Made by a program: the position numbers and the translations under genes
Origin: Pseudomonadota bacterium
GTDB lineage: Bacteria > Pseudomonadota > Gammaproteobacteria > Steroidobacterales > Steroidobacteraceae
DNA length: 64,000 nt
Reading direction: 5' to 3'
Assembly (NCBI GenBank): GCA_025356075.1
Contig: JANXUT010000055.1
Coordinates: 1-64,000 of the forward strand
Part shown: piece by piece, positions 1 to 7,158 of the stretch
Numbering within the stretch: position 1 is the stretch's first letter
Layout of the letters: every line of letters starts with the position of its first letter
The notes under the pieces: generated by a model
Told to the model about the DNA's origin: nothing
Databases searched by the model: none
Seen by the model: the letters and a program-made list of their open reading frames with translations, nothing else

Positions 1-56
1 CCCAGCGGCAGCTGAGCCTGGAGGATCTGCAAAAAGCGCTGAATCCGCGGGGCTAG
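1..56 (+). CDS. C-terminal tail of a truncated ORF, possibly a mobile-element protein
   Basis: An open frame enters from the left edge and ends at a TAG at 54-56, giving a tail of 17 residues that ends LQKALNPRG. It lies directly before a pair of direct repeats of the kind found at insertion-sequence ends, so it may be the end of a transposition gene. This is inference from position only; the fragment is too short to identify. Confidence 0.25.
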   Translation, partial: QRQLSLEDLQKALNPRG

Positions 57-90
57 GAGCGACGGAAGGTCGCTGGAGAATGGACCGAAA

Positions 91-134
91 GCGGACATCT
101 CAACTTAGCCAGCAGGCGGACATCTGAACTTAGC
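91..134. repeat. Pair of 19-bp direct repeats, likely IS terminus
   Basis: A 19-base unit beginning gcggacatct and ending acttagc occurs at 91-109 and again at 116-134, differing at one base, with six bases between. Short repeated units inside a terminus are typical of IS21-like elements, and the preceding ORF tail fits. The sequence from 135 to 201 is noticeably AT-rich around 145-180 and has no gene; it may be the first host DNA after the element. The family assignment is inference. Confidence 0.4.
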
Positions 135-201
135 TAGAGCAAGTTGTTAATTATTATAGAGTTTCTGCTTCGCTTACTCTGGATGAATCGCCCGTCCAAG
201 T

Positions 202-1020
202 CTACTCCCCGGGCGGCAGGCAATACGCCGCCGGCAGCGGCGCGAGCTCGTGCGGCCAGGGCCAGAGCCTGCCGATGACGGCGTTGGCGGCGGCGGGATC
301 GCCGCTCGTCCAGATCCGATCCGGCGTCGTGCGCGGGTCCTCGCTGAGTAGCGATGCGTTCGCCAGGCGGCGGCGCAGCTCCTCGGCGACCGGCTGACCG
401 GGATCCAGGACGCGCACGTCTTTCCCGACCACGGCCTCGACGACGGCACGCAGGAAATGAAAGTGCGTGCAGCCGAGCACGATCGTGTCCGCGCGGCGCT
501 CGCGCAGCACTCGGACGTGTCGCTCGACCGTCGCGAGGGCCTCGGGACCTGAGGTGATCCCTCGCTCGACGAGCTCGACGAGATCCGGGCACGGTTCCGA
601 GACGACCTCGACACCACTCGCGTGGGCGCTCACGAGCCCCGCGAAGCGCTCGCTCAGGAGCGTGCGCTCGGTCGCGAGCACGCCGATGACGCCCGAGCGG
701 GAGGCGCTGGCCGCGGGCTTCACGGCAGGTTCAATCGCGATGATGGGCAAGCTGAAGCGTCCCCTGAGCACGGGGGCGATGGCCGCGGTCGCGGTGTTGC
801 AGGCGACGACGAGCGCCTTCGCGCCGGCGCCGACCAGGAAGTCGGCGATCGCGCCGCTGCGATGCTCTATATAGGCCACCGAGCGCTCGCCGTACGGCGC
901 GAACCCGCTGTCGGCGACGTACAGGAGCGTCTCGTCCGGCATCAGGCGGCGGATGTCGGCGAGCACCGAGAGCCCGCCGACTCCCGAATCGAACGCGCCG
1001 ACGGGAGCCTTCGTGCTCAA
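202..1020 (-). CDS. murI: Glutamate racemase
   Basis: Interconverts L- and D-glutamate in the cytoplasm to supply D-Glu for peptidoglycan. The 272-residue product has the family hallmarks: FDSGVGG near residues 10-16, the first catalytic cysteine in ACNTATA (about C74) and the second in LGCTHF (about C184). I chose a TTG start at 1020 because it begins the homology right at the N-terminus and forms a TTGA overlap with the stop of the upstream methyltransferase gene; a longer in-frame extension reading back to 1155 has no family-like sequence. Sitting last in a catabolic operon is unusual for a cell-wall gene. Identification is secure; the start is inferred. Confidence 0.95.
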   Translation of the reverse strand: MSTKAPVGAFDSGVGGLSVLADIRRLMPDETLLYVADSGFAPYGERSVAYIEHRSGAIADFLVGAGAKALVVACNTATAAIAPVLRGRFSLPIIAIEPAVKPAASASRSGVIGVLATERTLLSERFAGLVSAHASGVEVVSEPCPDLVELVERGITSGPEALATVERHVRVLRERRADTIVLGCTHFHFLRAVVEAVVGKDVRVLDPGQPVAEELRRRLANASLLSEDPRTTPDRIWTSGDPAAANAVIGRLWPWPHELAPLPAAYCLPPGE

Positions 1021-1820
1021 CTCACCGTCGTGATGGCTTTGAGGTGACAGGGGCGCAGCTCTCCGCGCTTCAGGACCACGACGAGCTGGCGCCAGTTCGC
1101 GACGAAATGCTCGGCGCGCGCCTGGCCGATCTGGCGGGTGATGAGCGGCTTCCACGGCCCTTCCATGGCGGCGACCTCGCGCTCGGCGAGATCGAGGTAC
1201 CAGGCGTTGCGGTCCTGCAGCGCGACGTCGGCGAACCCGGCGAACCTAAGTGCCTGCTCGCTCTCGGCCGGGGACGCCATGTTGTAGGCGATGCCCTCGA
1301 GGCGGAAGTACTCGAGCATCTCCGGCGAGTAGGCACCGGTGCCGCCGCGCAGCCAGTCGCTCGCGATGAACCGGCCACCCGGCCGCAGCACGCGGCGCAC
1401 CTCGGCGAAGATCGCCGGCTTGTCCGGGATCTGGACGAGCGAGTCCTTGGAGAAGACGACGTCGAAGCGCGCATCCGCAAACGGCAACGGGCCGGGGCTC
1501 ACGAGCACGCCTTCGATCCGCCCTGCCAACCCGGCCGCCTCGATGCGGACCGTCATCTTCGCGAGGAGCGCGGGATCAATGTCGATGCCGACGACGCTCC
1601 CCGCGCCGTGCCGGGTCACGAGTAGCTCATCGATCGCGCCGAGTCCGCAACCGATGTCGAGGACCGTGCAACCGGAAATATCCGAGCCCTCGAGCAGGCG
1701 CTCTATTTCCTCGGCGCCACCGGGCGACAGGAACCCGTCGCCCCAGACGAGCTGCAGGAGCGTCTGCATCGCCTCGTCGTATTCGCCGACTTCGCTCGGC
1801 TGATCGATTTTGACCGTCAC
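1017..1820 (-). CDS. SAM-dependent methyltransferase, phosphoethanolamine/AEP N-methyltransferase-like
   Basis: A class I methyltransferase of 267 residues. Motif I is VLDIGCGLGAID at about residues 53-64, followed by the acidic VVGIDID and the FDVVFSKDSL/VLRPGG region, which resembles plant and protozoan phosphoethanolamine N-methyltransferases. It starts with GTG at 1820, preceded by GGGGAG, and lies 37 bp after the HD oxygenase gene, so it belongs to the same transcript. Given the neighbours, the substrate may be an amino- or methylamino-phosphonate, or a product of betaine turnover; that is inference. Family membership is clear, substrate unknown. Confidence 0.8.
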   Translation of the reverse strand: MTVKIDQPSEVGEYDEAMQTLLQLVWGDGFLSPGGAEEIERLLEGSDISGCTVLDIGCGLGAIDELLVTRHGAGSVVGIDIDPALLAKMTVRIEAAGLAGRIEGVLVSPGPLPFADARFDVVFSKDSLVQIPDKPAIFAEVRRVLRPGGRFIASDWLRGGTGAYSPEMLEYFRLEGIAYNMASPAESEQALRFAGFADVALQDRNAWYLDLAEREVAAMEGPWKPLITRQIGQARAEHFVANWRQLVVVLKRGELRPCHLKAITTVS

Positions 1821-1857
1821 CGCTCCCCTCCCCCATCACGCCATGAGTCGCGACGGC

Positions 1858-2412
1858 TCAGGACCGGCGCGCAGCCACCGCCTCGATCATCGCCCGGTAG
1901 GAGGCGAGCTCGCGCGTGACGAGCGTGGGCACCTTGCCCTCGTCATCCCAGGTGCGCACGCGCACTGCTTCCCGGAAGTAAGGCTCGTGCTCGAATGCCT
2001 GTACCTCGGAAGGGCTCATCGGCCCGCCCTGGAGCTTCAGCGTGATGACCGACGCCGGGCTCAGCTTCGCGAAGTAGCCGGGGTCCGTCGCGCAGAGGTA
2101 GCGCTTCGCGGGGACGTGCAGGCGCACGGGGTCGCTGACCGCAGGTCCAAAGCGCTTCGCCAGCCAGCGGCCACCCAACTCCTCGTGCTTGGCGTCCGAA
2201 TGCCACTCGGCGATATCCTCCGGCACTGGCTCGAGGAAGTGCCCGACGTCGTGCAGGAGCGCCGCGAGCACGAGCTCCGGCGGCGCGGCCACCCGTTCGG
2301 CGAAGTGCGCCGCCTGCAGCATGTGCTCGAGCATCGACACGCTCTCGCCGAAGTAGGCGCCACCGCCGCGGCCGGCGAAGAGTCCCATCACTTCATCGGC
2401 GGTTTCCATCAT
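1858..2412 (-). CDS. tmpB: HD-domain mixed-valent diiron oxygenase, TmpB/PhnZ-like
   Basis: Predicted to cleave the C-P bond of a 1-hydroxy-alkylphosphonate. Family members PhnZ and TmpB release glycine or glycine betaine plus phosphate. The product of about 184 residues shows a Y-x-x-E pair (Y20, E23), H30, HD at 54-55, H76, H99 and an Asp pair near 156. This spacing follows, as I recall it, the metal ligands and the Tyr/Glu lid of PhnZ with a constant offset of about four. The start is one of two adjacent ATGs at 2412 and 2409, overlapping the TmpA stop (ATGA) behind a GGAGGGG site. HD proteins of this kind are often misannotated as phosphohydrolases. TmpB versus PhnZ is decided here by the neighbouring gene. 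Confidence 0.8.
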   Translation of the reverse strand: MMETADEVMGLFAGRGGGAYFGESVSMLEHMLQAAHFAERVAAPPELVLAALLHDVGHFLEPVPEDIAEWHSDAKHEELGGRWLAKRFGPAVSDPVRLHVPAKRYLCATDPGYFAKLSPASVITLKLQGGPMSPSEVQAFEHEPYFREAVRVRTWDDEGKVPTLVTRELASYRAMIEAVAARRS

Positions 2413-3563
2413 CTCCCCTCCTCCGCCAGCCGCCGGCGCAGGAGTCCCGTCTCGCTGAGCACGCTGTCGCGCGTCAGGTAGCACCCCTGCAGGTGCCGCG
2501 GGAACTTCGCCGACGAGAAACCGGTACGCCCGTGCAGTATGCGGCGGTTGTCGAAGACGACCAGGTCGCCGTCGCGCAACTTCGTGCCGAGCTGGAAGCG
2601 CGGCTCGCGCAGGAGCTCGGCGAGGCGCCGGTAGGCCGCGTAGAACTCGCGCGCCTCGCTTGCCGCGAACTGGAGCGGCGCGATCGAGCGGCTGTTGTAG
2701 TGGACCGCCCGGATCTCGCCGCGGGTTGAGAGCTGGATGAGCGGCTTCTCCGACAGGAGCTCCGCATCCTTCGACCGGTAGTGGAAGAGAACCGGCGTCC
2801 CGGTCAGCTTTGCGAACGTGGCGGGTTCGGCTTCGCGAAGGTACTCGGCGATCGCGAAACCGTCCGCGAACACGTTTTCGCCGCCGTCGCGCGAGGCGAC
2901 GAGGCAGTGGAGCGCCTGGAAGCCCGGCACCGGATCGCGATAGGGGTTGTCGGTGTGAAGCCCGAGGCCGCGATCGGAGTAGGCCAGGTTCTCCGGCTGC
3001 GGGACGGCGCGGACGTCAAAGACGCGGCCGTAGTTGGTATCGACGACGAGCCCGAGCGGGGCCACCGCTTCCAGGATCGCGAGTTCCTCGGACGGGACTT
3101 CGCTTAAGAATGCGATGCCCTCCTGCACGAGGCGCGTCATCCACGCGAGGCGCGCCGGCCTGTCGGCGTGCAGGTCGCGCATGCGCAGCCACGCAAAGTC
3201 GCGCGCCGCATCGAGCCTGGCGCCTTCGAGCCACCGCGTCACCTTAAGCTCGGGGGCGCTTCGCATCGCGCCAGGTCCGTGCGAGCGCAGCCAATTCAGA
3301 TCGAACAGGGTTGGCGAGGCTTCATCGAGCCAGTCGACCCTGAGCGTGTCTGCCATGGTCGAGACGCTGCGGATCTTCGGATCCGCCGGCAGATCGACGA
3401 TGTCGCCGAGTCGCTGGCCGCTCTGTGCGTCGCGGCCGGCCGGCGCGTTGTCACGCAGCCACAGGCTCGCGAACTCGACATGCCCGCCGACCCGCCACTC
3501 GATGCGCAGGCTGTCGGGGCTGAAGGTCACGCTCTTGGCGAGGTTCTCTACCGCGGTATTCAA
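2409..3563 (-). CDS. tmpA: Fe(II)/2-oxoglutarate dioxygenase, TmpA-like (gamma-butyrobetaine hydroxylase family)
   Basis: Likely hydroxylates 2-trimethylaminoethylphosphonate at C1, feeding the HD oxygenase encoded next to it. The 384-residue product matches the gamma-butyrobetaine hydroxylase family in length, with the iron triad H203-x-D205 (GLHTDNPYRD) and H344 (ILHGRTGF). The N-terminal DUF971-like domain reads WLRDNAPAGRDAQSG where family members usually carry zinc-binding cysteines. A TTG start at 3563 is chosen because the GGGGAG site lies just before it and it overlaps the transporter stop as TTGA. TmpA enzymes are commonly annotated as gamma-butyrobetaine hydroxylases; pairing with TmpB favours the phosphonate role. 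Carnitine metabolism remains the alternative. Confidence 0.78.
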   Translation of the reverse strand: MNTAVENLAKSVTFSPDSLRIEWRVGGHVEFASLWLRDNAPAGRDAQSGQRLGDIVDLPADPKIRSVSTMADTLRVDWLDEASPTLFDLNWLRSHGPGAMRSAPELKVTRWLEGARLDAARDFAWLRMRDLHADRPARLAWMTRLVQEGIAFLSEVPSEELAILEAVAPLGLVVDTNYGRVFDVRAVPQPENLAYSDRGLGLHTDNPYRDPVPGFQALHCLVASRDGGENVFADGFAIAEYLREAEPATFAKLTGTPVLFHYRSKDAELLSEKPLIQLSTRGEIRAVHYNSRSIAPLQFAASEAREFYAAYRRLAELLREPRFQLGTKLRDGDLVVFDNRRILHGRTGFSSAKFPRHLQGCYLTRDSVLSETGLLRRRLAEEGR

Positions 3564-4906
3564 GTCACTCCCCGACCCGCCAGCCGGCGCTGCTCCACGT
3601 AGAGGAACCCCGCCGCAATGGCCGATGCCACGCTCACGACCGCAAGCGTCATGAAGACGCCCTGCCAGCCCCATTTTACCGCGATCCGCGCAACGACGAA
3701 GCCCGCGATGGTGCCGCCGATATAGCCGACGCCGTCGATGAGTCCCGAGGAGATCGCGCCCGCCTGCTTGCCGCCGAAATCAAGTGCAAACGCGCCGCCG
3801 AGGTATGAGTAGGGCCCCAGCAGGCAAAACGCGACGGCGCCGATGAGGACGAGCGGCACGACCGAGTGTGCAAGCCCCGCGGGCGCCACACTCAGGAAAC
3901 CGAGCGCGACCGCCGTCGCGAGCAACCCGAGGAACAGGACGATGGGTCGCCCGTGGGTACCCAACTTGTCGCTGAGCCAGCCCGTCAGCACGAGCGAGGC
4001 GATGCCGACGAGCGGGAAGATGGCGCTGCGGGTGCCGGCGCCGCCGGCGCTGTAGCCGACGTACTTGTCGAGGTACTCCGGCGTCCAGTTGTTGAAGGTC
4101 TCGCGCACCACCGTGCAGCCGAACGACAGCAGGCATACCAGGCCGAACGCGCGGCTCAGCAACAACGGCCTCAGGACCGCGCCGATGCTCGCGGGGCGCG
4201 CGGCGACGCCGGCGAACAGGTTGATCGGGTTGGGCTTGGCTTCCGGGAATCCGCTCTCGGTCCTCGACTCGCGCAGCAGGAAGAAATTCGCCGCGAACAG
4301 CACCGCAGTCGTTGCAGCGCCGAAATAGAAGAGCGCCCGCCAGTTGTAACCGTGCTCGATCAGCATGCCCATTAAGGGCCGCGCCACGGCATCGCCGATC
4401 AGGTAGCTGATGCTGAGGACTCCCACGATCATCCCGTAGGAGGAGAAGTCGAACCAGCGCGAGCAGACCTTGAGGAGGCCCGCCCAGCCAATCGACTGCG
4501 TCAACCGGTTGCCGACCCAGGCGATCGTGAAGACCGGCAGCGTTCCGCCGGCGGCGAAGAGCAGCGTGAACAGCGTCGCGCCACCGAGGCCGAGCAGGAA
4601 GCTCGGCCGTCCACCCCAGTAGTCCCCGAGTCCTCCAAGCAGCATCTTCCCGAGCGCATAGGCGAGCAAGCCCGCAGAGGAGATGCCGCCGATCCGCACG
4701 AGGGCATCCGCGGAGGAGACGCCGTGGGACTCGAGTTCCTCGATGAGCAGCGGCGTCGCGACCGCGAGGTCCGCCCGGCAGAAGTAGTAGGCCGCGTAGC
4801 CGGCCAGCAGGAGCACGACCGTTGCCGCCTGCCGCCACTTGAGCGACCGTGCGCGTTCCGGGCTCAGGCTCGAATCGTGGGGCGGCGACTCGCCGGAATC
4901 GATCAC
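3560..4906 (-). CDS. MFS transporter, organophosphate:phosphate antiporter-like (GlpT/UhpC family)
   Basis: An inner-membrane carrier of about 448 residues with 12 predicted membrane segments. It begins the homologous part with AGYAAYYFCRADLAVATP, which resembles the first helix of GlpT/UhpT/UhpC proteins. The GTG start at 4906 follows an AGGAG site at 8-bp spacing. Its stop overlaps the TTG start of the TmpA-like gene, so it is co-translated with the oxygenases and is the likely importer of the phosphonate, possibly in exchange for phosphate. The transport substrate is inferred from context only. Confidence 0.82.
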   Translation of the reverse strand: MIDSGESPPHDSSLSPERARSLKWRQAATVVLLLAGYAAYYFCRADLAVATPLLIEELESHGVSSADALVRIGGISSAGLLAYALGKMLLGGLGDYWGGRPSFLLGLGGATLFTLLFAAGGTLPVFTIAWVGNRLTQSIGWAGLLKVCSRWFDFSSYGMIVGVLSISYLIGDAVARPLMGMLIEHGYNWRALFYFGAATTAVLFAANFFLLRESRTESGFPEAKPNPINLFAGVAARPASIGAVLRPLLLSRAFGLVCLLSFGCTVVRETFNNWTPEYLDKYVGYSAGGAGTRSAIFPLVGIASLVLTGWLSDKLGTHGRPIVLFLGLLATAVALGFLSVAPAGLAHSVVPLVLIGAVAFCLLGPYSYLGGAFALDFGGKQAGAISSGLIDGVGYIGGTIAGFVVARIAVKWGWQGVFMTLAVVSVASAIAAGFLYVEQRRLAGRGVT

Positions 4907-4985
4907 GTATCCATCTCCTCGGACGTCGGACGCCCGTCGAACAAGTTCTGGGTGCTGCGCGCGCGCCCGGCGCCGTGCCGCGCCG

Positions 4986-7052
4986 CTATATCTGGGGGGG
5001 CGAGGCGACCGTGGGCACCGTGACCTCGACGTGGCTGCCGGCGTCGACCCGGCGCACGATGCGCAGCGTGCCACCGATGAGGCGAGCCCGGTACCCCATC
5101 AGCCGGTTGGGCAAGAGGTCCGCCGCTTCCTCATCGGCCGATCCCCCGAGCGCATCGTCGGACACCGCAAGGACCGTCGCGGCGCTCAGCGCCCGAAGGT
5201 CCACGTCCACCCGCGTGCAGCAGCGCCGGCGCACCGCCCGCGAGACCGCCTCGTGCGCTATATAGTAGAGGTGCTCGGCGGCGGGCGTGCCTTCCAGCGG
5301 CGTCGTCTCGCAGCGAAGCCGCACGGGGATCCGGTACCGGTCCTCGATGTCGGCCGCCAGCGAGCGAAGCGCCGAGACGAGCGACCCCTGGACGACGCCA
5401 AGCGGCGAGAGGCCGCGTGCGAGGGCGCGCACCGAGCCGACCGTGCGGTTGACCTCCTCGACGATGGGCGTCAGCGCGCTTCGCACTGCGCGTGAATCGC
5501 CGTCGGTCGAGGTCGCCAGGCTCTTCAGCATCAGCGCGATGCCGGTCAGGTCCTGGCCGATGCCCTCGTGCACCTCGCCCGACATGCGCTGGCGTTCGCC
5601 GCTCGCGATCTCGAGAACCTCGCGTTCGGTCGCCCGCTGCTCGGTCACGTCGCGCAGCGTCAGCACGAAGCCGTTGATGAGCGGATTGGCGAGCTCGTTG
5701 CTGCCGCTCAGGTGAAGCGTCCTCGCCTCGCCCGCCGCCGACTGGTGGCTGAGCTCAACTTCGACCGTGTCGCTGAGGCGACGGCGGGCGTCGTTGAGCA
5801 CGGTCCACAGGCGCCCTTCGTTGCCGGGGCCGAGCAGCTTCGTGACGTCGCTGCCGACGAGTGCATCGGGCGGGCGCCCCAGCACGGAATTCGCCGCCGG
5901 GCTCGCATACGAGATCCTCCCGTCCGCCGACACGACGGCGATCATGTCGGCCGAGCGGCGGACGAGCTCGGTCAGCCGCGCGTCGGCGACCCGGATCGCG
6001 AGCGCGGTGTTGAGCCGGCGCACCTCGTGGCGGACGCCGAGTTGCCGGGCGACGAGAAGCGCGCCGCCGACGGCGAGCAGCACCGCGCCCGTCAGCAGGC
6101 TGAAGTCGGAGCGGCGTGTCCCCGCGCCGAGCAGGATCGCGATGGCGAGGAGGATCGCAACGACGGGGAGGAAGCTGTAGACGTTGCCTTCGGGCGCGAC
6201 CACCGACTCGGCGCACTGCTCGCGGCGCTGCTCGGCGAGCGCGGCGGTCGCGATCCACACGTAGAACCAGCAATAGCCGAGGTCATCGAGGTTGCCGAGG
6301 TGGAACTGCCCGCGCACGTTCGCGGCAACGCTCAAGACGTCCGTCCCAAGCTCGGCCGCGATGGCCAAGAGGACCATCAGCATCGCGGAATTGCGGCGCC
6401 AGTCCATGACCTGCATGAAGAGGAGAAGCGCAACGGTCCCGGTTCCACCGATGCCGAGCGCGTAGCCGAGCGTCGCGACGAAGCTCGCGTGGAAGCTCGC
6501 GGCGGGATCGAGCACGGGGCTCAGGAGGAACGGCAGCAGCGCCGCGATCGCGCCGAGAACGAGCGTCGCGGCGTCGATCCATACGCGCGGCCGCGCAAAG
6601 CTTCCGCCGCAGCTGACGAAAAACGCCGCCAGCGCCGCGGCGAAGAAGACGTAGTCGAGCATGTAGAGGACGTCGGCCCACGTGCCGAACGGCTGACCCG
6701 TCGCCGAGACGACATAGCTCCAGTCGACTATCGCGAGCGTTTCGACGATCGTTGCGGCGAGCAGGCACCACCAGCCGATGCGTCGCGCGCGACTCAGCCG
6801 ACGGTCGCTGAGGAGCGCCCAGATGACGAGTGCCGTCGCCGCCTGCGGCGGCAGCATCAACGTCCACGCCGGCGCCTCGCCCGTCAGTCCCGAGAGCCAT
6901 TGACGGGCCAGCCAGCCCGCGAGGCCGGCGGCATAGATCCACAGGCCCGCGACCAGGACCGTGCCCCAGCGACGCGTCGGCTCGCGCGGCCATACAGCGC
7001 GCAGCCAGACGGTCAGGCCGCCGCGTGGCGCCCGAGCTATTGGTTGGATCAC
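4986..7052 (-). CDS. Membrane PAS histidine kinase (HisKA_3 type)
   Basis: A sensor of about 688 residues: roughly eight membrane segments (about 15-320), a linker with GNVYSFLPV, a PAS domain (about 350-470), then a NarL/LiaS-type dimerisation region with EVHEGIGQDL (phospho-acceptor about H495) and a C-terminal ATPase region. The ATPase is poorly conserved: the N-box reads AHEAVSRAVRR and the usual DxGxG is VSDDALGGSAD. The GTG start at 7052 has a G-rich site before it. It is 79 bp upstream of the transporter on the same strand, so it may sense the phosphonate or phosphate state. No cognate response regulator is nearby. Its membrane and PAS part is paralogous to that of the GGDEF-EAL protein at 19973. 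Confidence 0.8.
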   Translation of the reverse strand: MIQPIARAPRGGLTVWLRAVWPREPTRRWGTVLVAGLWIYAAGLAGWLARQWLSGLTGEAPAWTLMLPPQAATALVIWALLSDRRLSRARRIGWWCLLAATIVETLAIVDWSYVVSATGQPFGTWADVLYMLDYVFFAAALAAFFVSCGGSFARPRVWIDAATLVLGAIAALLPFLLSPVLDPAASFHASFVATLGYALGIGGTGTVALLLFMQVMDWRRNSAMLMVLLAIAAELGTDVLSVAANVRGQFHLGNLDDLGYCWFYVWIATAALAEQRREQCAESVVAPEGNVYSFLPVVAILLAIAILLGAGTRRSDFSLLTGAVLLAVGGALLVARQLGVRHEVRRLNTALAIRVADARLTELVRRSADMIAVVSADGRISYASPAANSVLGRPPDALVGSDVTKLLGPGNEGRLWTVLNDARRRLSDTVEVELSHQSAAGEARTLHLSGSNELANPLINGFVLTLRDVTEQRATEREVLEIASGERQRMSGEVHEGIGQDLTGIALMLKSLATSTDGDSRAVRSALTPIVEEVNRTVGSVRALARGLSPLGVVQGSLVSALRSLAADIEDRYRIPVRLRCETTPLEGTPAAEHLYYIAHEAVSRAVRRRCCTRVDVDLRALSAATVLAVSDDALGGSADEEAADLLPNRLMGYRARLIGGTLRIVRRVDAGSHVEVTVPTVASPPQI

Positions 7053-7158
7053 GGCGATATCCCCCGCCGATAGTCTAGCGCGTTCGCGGCGCCGGGCCCG
7101 CTCGGGAGGAGGACACAATATGTCGCTTCGCGGCGTCAGTCGCGCCGCGTCGCCCGCA

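Noticed and set aside
1858-2412. Plain HD phosphohydrolase annotation
   Set aside because: The Y-x-x-E lid, extra His ligands and TmpA neighbour favour a diiron oxygenase.
2409-3563. Carnitine biosynthesis enzyme
   Set aside because: No other carnitine genes; HD oxygenase and phosphate-ester transporter are coupled to it. Kept as an alternative.
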